This document shows positions 26,502-36,203 of a stretch of 64,000 nucleotides of DNA, piece by piece. The stretch covers positions 372,001 through 436,000 of the forward strand of contig NZ_JPJI01000032.1 of assembly GCF_000732625.1 (NCBI RefSeq), in the 5' to 3' direction. The notes under the pieces were generated by a model, which was not told the origin of the DNA, did no database searches, and saw only the letters and a program-made list of their open reading frames with translations. How positions within the stretch are numbered: position 1 is the first letter of the stretch; each line of letters opens with the position of its first letter. Source of the DNA: Nonlabens ulvanivorans (lineage in GTDB: Bacteria > Bacteroidota > Bacteroidia > Flavobacteriales > Flavobacteriaceae). The position numbers and the translations under genes are program-made.

Positions 26502-27335
26502 TTATGCTGCCATACGACCTTCCCAATTTACGTCTCCTGCATATACTTCAAAACCATCATTGACTGCTAATTGAAATTGTGGTGCCGTAGCTGCAAATTG
26601 TGCGGTTAAATTATAAGAATACCAGATACTCATTAACATTAACGGGATTTGAATTGCGTCTTTGAATCCTAATTTTGAATCATCCACATGTACCCATCTT
26701 TCTAATGGCTGCTCATACATTTTATTCATAATTGCTTTTCTACCAAAATGCTTCTTCATTCTCAAGAAAATCTCTACATCAAACAACCATCTCGTTAAAA
26801 ACTGCTTATCATATGCTAGTGGAATGATGTCTCTCTTAAACACTTTTGCTCCACATTGCGTATCCTCAATAGGTAATCCTAAAATCATGAAAATGAATAG
26901 CTTTACGATTTGAGAAAATAGTTTTCTCAATACGTTACGCTCTATCTGACCTTCACCTTTACCTCTAGATCCATATACCATTGTTAACTCATCATTATTG
27001 TGAAGAGTATCTACCAACTTTTTAAAATCTTTAAAGTCGGTAGATAAATCTGCATCGATAAAGCCTATGTAATCGATATCTTCACGATTAAATAAGTATC
27101 TAGCACCAGATCTTACCGCTGCCGCTTTACCTGCATTTTTTTTCACATCCACAATACTTACTCTATTAGGAGTTTCTCTTTGCATTGTATTTAATACGTC
27201 TAGAGTATTATCTTTACTTCCATCATTTACAAAACATAAATGATAGTCTTCATGAGATTGAATAAAGGCGTTAAACGCAGCTGTATCTATTCTTTTTTCT
27301 TCGTTGTAGCAAGGGATGATTATTCCAGTTTTCAT
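26502..27335 (-). CDS. Family 2 glycosyltransferase (dolichyl/polyprenyl-phosphate type)
   Basis: The 277-residue protein is a GT-A fold GT2 enzyme of the DPM1/ALG5 type. It begins IIPCYNEEKRI, has FVNDGSKDNT for nucleotide binding and a DAD motif in GFIDADLSTD, and keeps the acceptor-side DTQCGAKVF motif. Members transfer a hexose from a nucleotide sugar to a polyprenyl phosphate carrier. One hydrophobic stretch lies in the middle (about 136-150), but there are no long C-terminal membrane helices, so it is not a processive synthase. It is a single gene controlled by the regulon box at 27414-27427, divergent from the 1029-residue membrane protein. Confidence 0.9.
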   Translation of the reverse strand: MKTGIIIPCYNEEKRIDTAAFNAFIQSHEDYHLCFVNDGSKDNTLDVLNTMQRETPNRVSIVDVKKNAGKAAAVRSGARYLFNREDIDYIGFIDADLSTDFKDFKKLVDTLHNNDELTMVYGSRGKGEGQIERNVLRKLFSQIVKLFIFMILGLPIEDTQCGAKVFKRDIIPLAYDKQFLTRWLFDVEIFLRMKKHFGRKAIMNKMYEQPLERWVHVDDSKLGFKDAIQIPLMLMSIWYSYNLTAQFAATAPQFQLAVNDGFEVYAGDVNWEGRMAA

Positions 27336-27359
27336 AATAATTGATGTTTAATTATGACC

Positions 27360-27429
27360 CAAAATTACTTGTAGAAGAGGCCTCAAATCGGCTATTTTCG
27401 TTAGGTACGAAAGAAGTGTAGACGAATAG
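27360..27429 (-). promoter_or_regulatory. Regulon box and promoter of the GT2 gene
   Basis: The box AAGTGTAGACGAAT (27414-27427, plus-strand reading) is one of five copies in the window. On the minus strand it precedes a -33-like TTTG (27384-27387) and an exact -7 element TAATTTTG (27360-27367), with a 16-bp spacer. Box to -7 spans 68 nt. The predicted leader is about 20 bases. The box also lies 77 bp upstream of the divergent 27506 gene and could serve both. The binding protein is inferred to be the LytTR regulator at 41031-41738. Confidence 0.7.
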
Positions 27430-27505
27430 TAATTTACTGTAGTTCAATGCCAGTGAACGGATGCTGCGGTTGTCATATCTTTATCACATCATTAATTGAG
27501 TAATA

Positions 27506-30500
27506 TTGAAATTGAAAAAAACCACTAATAAACTTTTAATCGCAGCCTTATTTATAGGGATTGCTTTTCATGGTAGTGCTATATTTTTCACATTAGAGAC
27601 CACCTATGATGCTTTAATACATTTGTTCTTTGCAGAACATTATGCGACCAGCTGGTTTGAACCATGGAATTATAAATGGTATACCGGCTTTACAGTGATG
27701 AGCTATCCACCGCTAGTACATCAATGTATAGGATTACTAAGCTATGTAGGTGGATTAAAGTTTGGAATGTTTACCGTTGCTATTATTGCCATCATACTTT
27801 TTATTACTGGAGTTTATCGATTTTCTTTACTCATAACCTCTAGCAGAACGGCTGCTGGGTATGCAGCATTACTAGCGGTATTCTCATCTTCATTTGTAGA
27901 GACGCTTCACATATTTGGTCAATTACCTAGTATAATTGGGATTTCTATTTTAATGCATTCTTTGCCTGAAATATACTTATGGCTCAAAACAGGTAGTTAT
28001 AGATATTACTTTACCTCACTTTCTCTTATCGCTGTAACAGTAACTTCACATCATGTCACTCCTATATTTGGGATGGTATTTTTTATTTTCCCACTAATAG
28101 GTATGGTTATTATGGACCATGCTAGAGAACAAGTTGATTCTATTAAGGAGATTACCTTTAGCGTTTTTTTAAAAAGCTTCTTAAAACTCTTTAAACGTAT
28201 AGTAGGATTTGGGATGTCATCTCTAGTCATTATTATAGGATGTATTTTACCTTATTGGATTAATACCAAGAATAACCCTATAACTCAAGTTCCTATACCA
28301 CACGGCTCTAGAGATAATTTTTTAGAAGTCACTTCATCGGGATTAGTGTTCTTCTTAATCCCTTGGGGTATTCTATTAATTATCTTGCCTTATATATTTT
28401 ATAGGTATTATAGTAAACGATATTTGTTTTTTGGCTTATCGATAACTATACTCACTGTGCTAGGTACTGGAGGAACCACACCTATTCCTAAGATGTTTTT
28501 AGGTGAAAATGCCTTTAATATACTAACCCTAGATCGCTTTACATTATGGGCTTCTATAATGTCTTTACCTATGTTAGGTGAGTTTGCCTATCGTTTTATT
28601 CAAGGAGATATTAAGATTTTAATACAAGAAAAAATAGGTGCCGTTTATCATAGACTCGCTGGCGCTGTTCTGGCTGGTCTATTTATTTTTATGACTATCT
28701 TTACAATGACCTTGGGTTATTTTAGGCCATCGCAACCAGCAAAAATAAAAATGCTTCCTATTGTTAATTTCTTAAGTCAGGACCAGCATGATCACTGGCG
28801 ATACTTAACACTAGGATTTGGAGATCAAATGGCGTGGCTCGCAGCACAAACTAAGGCATTGAGTGTAGATGGTAACTACCATTCTGCTAGAAGGCTACCA
28901 GAACTAACAACTAGACCTATAGAAAGACTAGAAAACTCAAAATTTAAAGGTGTTGAAGGCATAGGTTCGTTACAGCAATTTTTAACCGTTCCAGAAAAAT
29001 ATAATCTCAAATACATTTTTTCAAATGATAAGTTCTATGATCCCATGCTATATTTCTGTGGCTGGCAGCGACTAGAACAATTAGAAAATGGAATCATGGT
29101 ATGGGAAAAAATGAACGTCCCACCATTATCTAACATCTTGCCGCTAGTTGATGTAGCACAGTGGCAAAAAATATTATGGGGAACTATACCTATACTTACC
29201 ATTTTAGTAGCGTTTATTTTAAATATTCAGCTCTTAATTACTAGGATGCTTAAATATAAAGAAACAGCACCGGCAGCATATCTTAAAATTCCAGATCCAT
29301 ACACGCCATTTAAAAGTAATCTACTCCACGTCATTCATGCCTGGTCATTATTACTATTAACCATTACTTGTTATGGAATGTATATTTTTTATCTTAAAAA
29401 TAATACGCAACACAGTCCAGATAATGTAGTACTTGCTTATTACGATGCCATAGATTTTAAAGAATTTGAAAAAGCTCATAGCTTCATTAATCCTGAAAGC
29501 GATCTTCCTTTAGACCAGTACATGTTACAAATATCTGTAACAGATGGCCTATTAAGCTCTTATGCAAAGCTAGACAACATAGAAACTATCACATTAAAAT
29601 CAACAGAAAATACTGTAAGTCTTAAAGTAGATACAGAATGGATTACACCACTTGAAAAAGTAGAGAAAACAGATTATCTTACTGCTATAAAACATAATGG
29701 TAAATGGTATATTGAACCAGAAGAAGTTGAAACCGACCTACCACCTGACCAGCTTTTTACAGAAAATAAAACAGTGTTTTTTAATCAAGGTAGAAGACGC
29801 ATCAGCACAGAGCAAACTTATCATGAAGATATTCTGAAACAACCATCTTTAGAAATCTTAAACGCACGACTAGTAGAGTTTGATCATCATTATTATATCA
29901 TAGGAGAAGTTCAAAATATCGATACCGTTCCGGCAGACGTAGTATTAAATGGCTCTCTTTATGATAATCAAAATAACCTATTAGCCAGCCATAATGCAAA
30001 ATTTGTGGTAAAACATAAGTTAATGCCCAAAGAAATAAGTAGTTTTAAAATCAATTTTGAAGGTATAGCATGGACCAGTATTAACGATTCTATACCTAAA
30101 TCTTTTGATCCCGATCAATATACACCTGTCGATTTTAAAAACAAACCTGCCATTTTCAATATTCAAGCAGCTGGGAATGTAGCAAACACAGACCTCTACA
30201 AAGGCCTATCGATTAGTGACCTTAATATAGATAACGGGAAAATAAAAGGACAACTATTCAATTCTGGTACACAAGAATTGACGATACCTCAACTTATCAT
30301 TTCCTACTTTGACCAAAATAAAAATTTAGTTTGGGTAGATTATAATTTTGTAAAAGATGCAGTAAGACCACAACGCAAACAAAATTTTGAATTCAACCTG
30401 CTTACCGATGCAGAGATTAATGTGCTCAATAATGACATGAGCAACTGCTATGTAAATGGATTACCTAATCAAGACGTTGCAAAAAAAGTAGTCCCAACTA

Positions 30501-30595
30501 GAAATGCCACATTTAGTGCTTTTCAAAAAACGGACAACGCTCTTTATCCTTATATCAAATTAGAAACTAACGCTTATATAGGGAACCCGAAATAA
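27506..30595 (+). CDS. Large polytopic membrane protein, possible GT-C-like enzyme
   Basis: The 1029-residue protein has about 11 membrane helices over residues 8-405 and two more near 560 and 615, then a soluble C-terminal part of about 400 residues. The membrane half begins with a loop carrying YDALIHLFFAEHY and PWNYKWYTGFT, similar to 6-pyruvoyl-tetrahydropterin-synthase-related membrane proteins (PF10131) and GT-C transferases, whose acidic loop residues use lipid-linked sugars. The soluble part contains an NTF2-like segment (about 635-750) and an Ig-like region. The start is TTG at 27506, because an in-frame TGA lies just upstream (27497) and no ATG is near. I infer a polymerase or sugar-transfer role, unproven. 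Confidence 0.65.
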   Translation: MKLKKTTNKLLIAALFIGIAFHGSAIFFTLETTYDALIHLFFAEHYATSWFEPWNYKWYTGFTVMSYPPLVHQCIGLLSYVGGLKFGMFTVAIIAIILFITGVYRFSLLITSSRTAAGYAALLAVFSSSFVETLHIFGQLPSIIGISILMHSLPEIYLWLKTGSYRYYFTSLSLIAVTVTSHHVTPIFGMVFFIFPLIGMVIMDHAREQVDSIKEITFSVFLKSFLKLFKRIVGFGMSSLVIIIGCILPYWINTKNNPITQVPIPHGSRDNFLEVTSSGLVFFLIPWGILLIILPYIFYRYYSKRYLFFGLSITILTVLGTGGTTPIPKMFLGENAFNILTLDRFTLWASIMSLPMLGEFAYRFIQGDIKILIQEKIGAVYHRLAGAVLAGLFIFMTIFTMTLGYFRPSQPAKIKMLPIVNFLSQDQHDHWRYLTLGFGDQMAWLAAQTKALSVDGNYHSARRLPELTTRPIERLENSKFKGVEGIGSLQQFLTVPEKYNLKYIFSNDKFYDPMLYFCGWQRLEQLENGIMVWEKMNVPPLSNILPLVDVAQWQKILWGTIPILTILVAFILNIQLLITRMLKYKETAPAAYLKIPDPYTPFKSNLLHVIHAWSLLLLTITCYGMYIFYLKNNTQHSPDNVVLAYYDAIDFKEFEKAHSFINPESDLPLDQYMLQISVTDGLLSSYAKLDNIETITLKSTENTVSLKVDTEWITPLEKVEKTDYLTAIKHNGKWYIEPEEVETDLPPDQLFTENKTVFFNQGRRRISTEQTYHEDILKQPSLEILNARLVEFDHHYYIIGEVQNIDTVPADVVLNGSLYDNQNNLLASHNAKFVVKHKLMPKEISSFKINFEGIAWTSINDSIPKSFDPDQYTPVDFKNKPAIFNIQAAGNVANTDLYKGLSISDLNIDNGKIKGQLFNSGTQELTIPQLIISYFDQNKNLVWVDYNFVKDAVRPQRKQNFEFNLLTDAEINVLNNDMSNCYVNGLPNQDVAKKVVPTRNATFSAFQKTDNALYPYIKLETNAYIGNPK

Positions 30596-31800
30596 TGAGA
30601 ATTAAAGCTACATCTCTGCTAATAATCATGCTGTTGATTTTATCAAACAGCATGATACAGGATGCCGCTACTCCAGAATTGGGTATATCACCTTTAAATC
30701 ATAAGCTTACCTATACAGCAGGTCATAAAATCAACTTGAAGTTTAAGGGAAATAATACCAGTGCACATGACTTATTATTATCTTACAATCTAGGTAGTAC
30801 AATAGTAAATCCGCAGATGAAAGGCAGCTTTGTTAATTATAAAATCCCTCAGTTTATAAGCAATATGTCTGGTATGGTTAAGTGGCAGTTAGTGAACACC
30901 ACACAACGTGGCCGTTTTACCATCACACCTGTATCCCAAACTGTAAAAATGGAGACCTACATAGGTCCACCTAGCATCATAGCCGGTAATTCTGATTATA
31001 GTATGGCAGTTTCTATACCATTAGACTCACTAGATAATGTTCAAAAAGATGACACCGCAGTTTTATTCAATTATAATAAAGAAACTACTCGCACACAAAA
31101 CCTATCCACAGTGGATAATCTAATCGCCTTCGATTATATATACAGCACAGAAAAGACAGGAAACATTTTATTTGCTGCAAACGTTGATGAACAGTTCAGT
31201 AAAGAATTTACGGTAGAAATTAAAGCCGGATTGCCAGTAGATTTTACGCTTTCGCGAAAGCGTAATCACCCATATGCAGACGGAAATCAACTAGTTACTT
31301 TTTATACTTCGATTCTCAAGGATCGTTATAACAATATCGCAAGTGATGAAACTTTAGTTACATTTTACATAACTAATAGTTCAGGTGCCGTGTTACAAAC
31401 GACTGGAACAACCATTAAAGGCATCGCAACGGCTAGTATGATTCATCCTGAAAAGGCTGAAAAATGGTCTGTAACCGCAGCAGTTGCTGGTATAGCGAGT
31501 AGCGATACGATAACCATGGAATTTGAACAGGTGTTTGATAATTATGATATTCAACTTAATGATGGTAATAGAACCATTACCGTAGGACCCTTAAAAAGTT
31601 TTATGGGACAAATCATACCTGATGGTGTGACCGTAGAATTAAAGATTAAAGGTAAAAACATCAATGAGAATTACTTGAAACAATCTTACAATGGTCAGGT
31701 ACAATTTAAATTAAATCCAGATTTGATACCGAACGGTATTTACAATATTGAAGTTATCACTGGTGGTATCTCACGCAAAATTAAAAATGTAAAACTGTGA
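30595..31800 (+). CDS. Hypothetical secreted Ig-like protein
   Basis: This 401-residue protein has an N-terminal signal peptide or anchor (about 5-22) and a strand-rich mature part that looks like three or four Ig/Big-type domains, including a segment with DRYNNIASDETLVTFYITN typical of bacterial Ig-like domains. I recognise no catalytic motif. Its ATG overlaps the stop of the 1029-residue gene by one base and its stop overlaps the next gene by 4 bp, so the three are one operon. A palindrome copy encodes LSRKR within it. It may be a periplasmic scaffold or glycan-binding partner of the polysaccharide machinery. Confidence 0.7.
   Translation: MRIKATSLLIIMLLILSNSMIQDAATPELGISPLNHKLTYTAGHKINLKFKGNNTSAHDLLLSYNLGSTIVNPQMKGSFVNYKIPQFISNMSGMVKWQLVNTTQRGRFTITPVSQTVKMETYIGPPSIIAGNSDYSMAVSIPLDSLDNVQKDDTAVLFNYNKETTRTQNLSTVDNLIAFDYIYSTEKTGNILFAANVDEQFSKEFTVEIKAGLPVDFTLSRKRNHPYADGNQLVTFYTSILKDRYNNIASDETLVTFYITNSSGAVLQTTGTTIKGIATASMIHPEKAEKWSVTAAVAGIASSDTITMEFEQVFDNYDIQLNDGNRTITVGPLKSFMGQIIPDGVTVELKIKGKNINENYLKQSYNGQVQFKLNPDLIPNGIYNIEVITGGISRKIKNVKL
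31247..31262. repeat. Palindromic repeat CGCTTTCGCGAAAGCG (in CDS)
   Basis: Exact copy, extended to a 22-bp palindrome (31244-31265). It is read as LSRKR, a third reading frame compared with the AFAKA and RFRES copies. Confidence 0.9.
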
Positions 31801-33311
31801 ATAGAACCAATAAAAACATATTGCGTGGTGGGCTTATTGCATTTTATATACTCATAATCGCCTTAATTACACTAGGTATAAGTAGTCTATACAGCTATCT
31901 GAATACTGGAGCAGATCGCAGTACAATGTTACATACCGAGCAAATACAAGAGCGGTATTATATTCCCATTATAGAATGGGACACTACAAGTATTAAAGGA
32001 AGGCCACTAGATGCTACCACCTTAAAGTCTATTGAAGAAGATTATTTAAATGCATGGTACGTAAGAGCGAGAGCATTAAAAAATAATACACTTACTGGTA
32101 TTGAAGATTATTATACCGCAAGTGCTACTACAAAAGTGACTGAACTTATAAATTTCAACTTAAGTAATCAAATAACTGTAGCGATGACTTCTCTAGAGCA
32201 TCATCCCAAGGTGGAATTTTTTAGTGAAGATGGCCAGTTAATCGTACTTACTGACACAGATGTACTCGAGCATGAACAACTTTATAAGGAAGGAGTCTTT
32301 TTAAATAAAACCAGCAGCTTAAACACTTACAAAATCATTTTACTGTTAGAAGATGGATACTGGCGCATCAGACAATTTGTAAAAGTATCTTCACAAGATA
32401 GACTTAAGGAACTTTCTTCAAACCCTTTAAATTTAAATTTAAAAGGCATCAATTATTATCCGAAAAGTTCACCTTGGGACACTTTTGGTACTCAGTTTAA
32501 TAAAGACACTATAGCAACAGATTTTAAAATTATTAAGAACGCTGGTCTTAATAGTATTAGAATATTTGTAGGATATGAGGATTTTGGGAAAGAGCATGTT
32601 TCTGCAGACAAGCTTGAGAAGTTGCGTGTATTATTAGATCAAGCACAACTAGCAGATTTAAAGGTGTTAGTCACACTTTTTGACTTTTATGGCAACTATT
32701 CAGTAAGCGATTGGACTATGACACAACAGCATTTATTACAGATAGTACAAACGGTTAAGGATCATGATGCACTTCTAGGTTGGGATATAAAAAATGAACC
32801 TGACCTAGATTATAGCTCTAGAAATAAAGATGTTGTGGAATCGTGGCTAGAGCATATGATTTATAGAATCAAATTGATCGACGACGCGCATCCCATAACT
32901 ATCGGATGGTCCAACACTTCCAGTGCAGCCGCTCTAGTTGATCAAGTAGATTTTGTCACCTTTCATTATTACGAGCCATTAAATGAGCTTGAAACTGCTC
33001 TAACTGAATTAAAAACAGTTACTGGTCTTAAAAAAATAGCCGTTACGGAGTATGGTGTAAGCTCTTACTCGGGCATATGGAACCTAATGGGATCAAGTGA
33101 AGAAGATCAAGCAAATTATCACAAAGAAGCCCAAGAACTACTCGATAAGAATAAACTTGCGTTCATGTCTTGGACTCTTTATGACTTTGAATCTGTACCA
33201 GAAAATGTTACAGGAACATATCCATGGCGTAGAAACCCACAAAAATTTTATGGATTTCTAGATTCCAGGGGAAAGAAAAAATCTTCTTTTAAATATATCA
33301 GCCAGCATTAA
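31797..33311 (+). CDS. Membrane-anchored GH5-like glycosidase
   Basis: The 504-residue protein has an N-terminal membrane helix (about 11-34), an NTF2-like segment (about 75-200) and a TIM-barrel cellulase-like domain (about 213-500). Likely catalytic residues are the acid/base Glu334 in WDIKNEPD and the nucleophile Glu418 in AVTEYG, as in clan GH-A enzymes; FHYYEP fits the active-site His/Tyr strand. The start is GTG at 31797, overlapping the previous stop as GTGA. It probably works in the periplasm on the polymer made by the locus, as glycosidases do in the Pel and alginate systems; that role is inferred. It converges with the GT4 gene with a 14-bp overlap. Confidence 0.85.
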   Translation: MNRTNKNILRGGLIAFYILIIALITLGISSLYSYLNTGADRSTMLHTEQIQERYYIPIIEWDTTSIKGRPLDATTLKSIEEDYLNAWYVRARALKNNTLTGIEDYYTASATTKVTELINFNLSNQITVAMTSLEHHPKVEFFSEDGQLIVLTDTDVLEHEQLYKEGVFLNKTSSLNTYKIILLLEDGYWRIRQFVKVSSQDRLKELSSNPLNLNLKGINYYPKSSPWDTFGTQFNKDTIATDFKIIKNAGLNSIRIFVGYEDFGKEHVSADKLEKLRVLLDQAQLADLKVLVTLFDFYGNYSVSDWTMTQQHLLQIVQTVKDHDALLGWDIKNEPDLDYSSRNKDVVESWLEHMIYRIKLIDDAHPITIGWSNTSSAAALVDQVDFVTFHYYEPLNELETALTELKTVTGLKKIAVTEYGVSSYSGIWNLMGSSEEDQANYHKEAQELLDKNKLAFMSWTLYDFESVPENVTGTYPWRRNPQKFYGFLDSRGKKKSSFKYISQH

Positions 33312-34509
33312 AAGACATCGCTGTTTTATTTTTACGTTGATTGATTTGCTCAAACGTAGTTAAGTACATTTCAGCTATTCTACTCATAGGATGAGATGTT
33401 GCTGCTTTGAAATTAGCTTTGGCTATAGCTATTCTATGAGCTTCATTAGTTAAGATTGCTTCTATGGAAAGCGCTAGGCTTTCAACACTTGTAGGATCAA
33501 AAAATTCACCTCTATAACCTTCATCTTGTGTCAGTAATGCAAGATCTCCTAAATCTGGCATCACAACAGCTTTACCATAACTACCGGCTTGATGTAAAAC
33601 TCCTGAACTACCTGTTGTAGATGTATAAGGAAAAACAACTACTGCACTTTCGTTGAATAAAACCGGAACCTCAACTTCTTCTACATAACCAGTAAATCTC
33701 AATTGACTCACATTAGCATATTGTTTTTTCACTTGATCTAAATATCCTGGAACATTTGGATTATCCGTTCCTGCAATTACAATTTCTATATTAAGACTTG
33801 TTCTTTTTCTTACTAATTCAACAGCCTCAATCATTGATTCTACCTTTTTATAAGTACCGAATTTTCCGAAAGTCATTACCTGTAAAGGTCCATCTGGAAT
33901 TGTATATGAAGGTTCTTCAGTAGCCACTTCAAAAGTTCCATGAGGTATGAGAACCACATTTTTTGCATTGTACTTTTTTTCTAAGATCTTCACATACTTA
34001 TTCATCGTCACTGCAACGATATCTGCTTGTAAGATAAGCTTAGTCAGCATGGTTCCCACCATACCGTATAATGTCGTTAAAATTTTATTATTAGTAAATC
34101 CAGCACTTCCTAAATCTACTTCTTCTAGAATATTATGTAGTAAAACTATAGTTGGTATTTTTTTTATCTTACATATTAACGGAAGCATAAGACCTAAAGC
34201 TGCTGCCACTTTCTTATCTCCAAACTTCATGAATTGAAGATTAAAAAGAATATTATCAGGTTGAGTTTCATTAATTGCTGCAGTTACATTTTTGATATTC
34301 CAGTAACTATTAAATGACCAACATTCTTTTACAGATATCTTACAACCATTAGCCTCAAAACTTAAATCTTTAGCGTCTTCAGTTTTATCTGTAAGTAACA
34401 CTATTTCCGTAATCTCTTCTTTCAATCTAAAGCTTTTAACTAAATGAAAAGCGTACTCATTTAAAGTTACTTTACTAGGTGGATATGCTGTTACAATGGC
34501 TAATTTCAT
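33298..34509 (-). CDS. Family 4 glycosyltransferase
   Basis: The 403-residue GT-B protein has an N-terminal Rossmann half (MKLAIVTAYPPS) and a C-terminal GT4 half with TFGKFGTYKK, RFTGYVEE and a donor-binding segment around FPYTSTTGSSGVLHQAGSYG. It is soluble and would use a nucleotide sugar in the cytoplasm. With the flippase and the TPR outer-membrane protein it resembles the PelF/PelG/PelB set in role. It is transcribed alone from a promoter carrying the regulon box (34586-34599). The flippase gene upstream ends 116 bp away. Confidence 0.88.
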   Translation of the reverse strand: MKLAIVTAYPPSKVTLNEYAFHLVKSFRLKEEITEIVLLTDKTEDAKDLSFEANGCKISVKECWSFNSYWNIKNVTAAINETQPDNILFNLQFMKFGDKKVAAALGLMLPLICKIKKIPTIVLLHNILEEVDLGSAGFTNNKILTTLYGMVGTMLTKLILQADIVAVTMNKYVKILEKKYNAKNVVLIPHGTFEVATEEPSYTIPDGPLQVMTFGKFGTYKKVESMIEAVELVRKRTSLNIEIVIAGTDNPNVPGYLDQVKKQYANVSQLRFTGYVEEVEVPVLFNESAVVVFPYTSTTGSSGVLHQAGSYGKAVVMPDLGDLALLTQDEGYRGEFFDPTSVESLALSIEAILTNEAHRIAIAKANFKAATSHPMSRIAEMYLTTFEQINQRKNKTAMSFNAG

Positions 34510-34532
34510 GATTGTTGTTTTTAATTACAATG

Positions 34533-34600
34533 CAAATTTGGTAAATATTAAAGCTGTTTTAGAGATATTAAGATTGACCGTTATTAAGTGTAGATGAATG
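34533..34600 (-). promoter_or_regulatory. Regulon box and promoter of the GT4 gene
   Basis: The box AAGTGTAGATGAAT (34586-34599, plus-strand reading) lies 77 bp upstream of the GT4 ATG. The -7-like element is CAAATTTG (34533-34540), followed by TGTAATTAAAA, as in the STAS promoter. Box to -7 spans 67 nt. In place of a -33 TTTG there is AAAACAGC (34553-34560), shared with the promoter of the DUF4114 gene. Confidence 0.65.
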
Positions 34601-34624
34601 GCAATTATCTGTAGATAATTGGTT

Positions 34625-35863
34625 TTATGATTTTTTACTAGCTATAAAATATACAACCTGCATAATCATAAGAATAGTCATAGCTAATATTTGAACGAGC
34701 ACTACTTGTTCCAAGTTTTTATGATAAAAGATGATAAGAACAACTTGTGCTAGTCCCATAACACCAGATATAATTACTGGCTTATATTTTCCTAAAGACA
34801 AGAAGTAATAAGAAAAGATATTTGCAATGGCAAATAAAGAGGTTGCTATAGCATACTTCCATAATAGTGGTGCGATGTCTGTATAAGCATTACCAAAAAG
34901 TATCTCTACTACTAGCTCAGGAAACAAAGCAGTACCTGCAATGATAAAAGCACATAATAAAGTGATATACCCTACGTATTTAAAAAGTAATGACTGAGTC
35001 TCTTTTCCTTCTTTTTGTAGTGTAATAACCTTAGGCAATAACAACATTACAAACATCCAAGCCATAAAATATACCACTCTTCCTATAAGGGCAAGTGAGG
35101 CATATAATCCAGCCTCTGTGTCCTCAAAATAATGCTTGACTAATAATATGTCACTGTTGTTAATGATGATTTGCGTTAGTTCATAGAAGAGAGTAACTAA
35201 GAAAAAACGTTTGATTTGTTTAGATAAATGATTATCGATGTTACCAGATGGTAACTGAATAATTGATGACATTTTAAAGGGAAATAATCCTAATATTAAA
35301 GATACCAGAATCCCAATGGCTACTATAAGAATAGGATCTATTTTTAAGACAAAAAGCAATAATAAAGTAAGACCTAATCTGACTAGCATTTCAGATTGAT
35401 ATGTAAGAGCTAGTCCTTTAAAATCATTCTTACCTTGTAGAAATCCACGATTCACACTCATTAAAAAATAAAAAGGAACTGCCACTCCAAAAATGACAAA
35501 CATATTCTTACTTGTAGTGTGAAAAATTTCTTGTAATTGACCTGAAAATAAAATCAACATAAGACCTGCTATAATACCTACGAGGAGTGATGATTTTAGA
35601 ATACTTTTCAAAAAAGAAGGAAGTTGTGTGTTTTCTAAAAGCACAGCATATTTTGCTGTTACTAGTTGAAAAGTCATCGCTAGAAAAGATAGAACTAGCA
35701 AAAAGGTTATTAAAATAGCAGCATCTGCAAATTGTGCTGGTCCTAACAATCTACCAAGAACCAAATTATAGATATAATTACCACCATTAACTACCAAAAC
35801 GCTTAACATAAAAAGCTGCTCTGGGGATATTTTTTTTCTCGTCAATGAAGTAATAAATTGCAT
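34625..35863 (-). CDS. MOP-superfamily polysaccharide flippase (Wzx/PelG-like)
   Basis: The 412-residue protein has about 12 membrane helices and no large soluble domain. It shows the N-terminal pattern of oligosaccharide flippases (YIYNLVLGRLLGPAQFADAAI) and a helix with SVNRGFLQGKNDF. Such proteins move lipid-linked sugars or growing polymers across the inner membrane. It lies 21 bases after the STAS gene and shares its promoter. Within this locus it is the only visible candidate for moving polymer across the membrane. Confidence 0.88.
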   Translation of the reverse strand: MQFITSLTRKKISPEQLFMLSVLVVNGGNYIYNLVLGRLLGPAQFADAAILITFLLVLSFLAMTFQLVTAKYAVLLENTQLPSFLKSILKSSLLVGIIAGLMLILFSGQLQEIFHTTSKNMFVIFGVAVPFYFLMSVNRGFLQGKNDFKGLALTYQSEMLVRLGLTLLLLFVLKIDPILIVAIGILVSLILGLFPFKMSSIIQLPSGNIDNHLSKQIKRFFLVTLFYELTQIIINNSDILLVKHYFEDTEAGLYASLALIGRVVYFMAWMFVMLLLPKVITLQKEGKETQSLLFKYVGYITLLCAFIIAGTALFPELVVEILFGNAYTDIAPLLWKYAIATSLFAIANIFSYYFLSLGKYKPVIISGVMGLAQVVLIIFYHKNLEQVVLVQILAMTILMIMQVVYFIASKKS

Positions 35864-35884
35864 AACTGTATTTTAAAAGCTTGA

Positions 35885-36163
35885 TTAAGCTATTGATCTA
35901 AATCTGTATTCATTGTAAATATCTTTATATCCTTTACCAGAAATATAAATATTTTTATCTGGACGTAAAGAATAAGACATTATAGTCATAAAAGCCGCTA
36001 CTCCATTTTGATCTATTAATTTTAATCCATCGATATTGATATTAACTTCTGCTTCTTCATCTAGAAGAAAGTGAATATGGTTAATTAAGCAATTAGATGT
36101 GGTAGCATTTAAAACTCCTGATAATTGATATACTCCTTCTGTTTTTTTAATCGTAAGTGACAT
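35885..36163 (-). CDS. STAS-domain protein
   Basis: The 92-residue protein is a single STAS-like domain: strand, helix, then VNINIDGLKLIDQNGVAAFM and NIYISGKGY. STAS proteins act in partner-switching control (SpoIIAA type) or bind small molecules. The loop that carries the phosphorylated Ser in SpoIIAA (DSSG) reads DQNG here, so it probably cannot be regulated by that phosphorylation. No kinase of the RsbW type is nearby. It is the first gene of a two-gene operon with the flippase, so it may regulate export or biosynthesis. Confidence 0.7.
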   Translation of the reverse strand: MSLTIKKTEGVYQLSGVLNATTSNCLINHIHFLLDEEAEVNINIDGLKLIDQNGVAAFMTIMSYSLRPDKNIYISGKGYKDIYNEYRFRSIA

Positions 36164-36203
36164 AACTTTATATTTAGATTGTTAGTTGATTTTAATTACA
36201 TTG

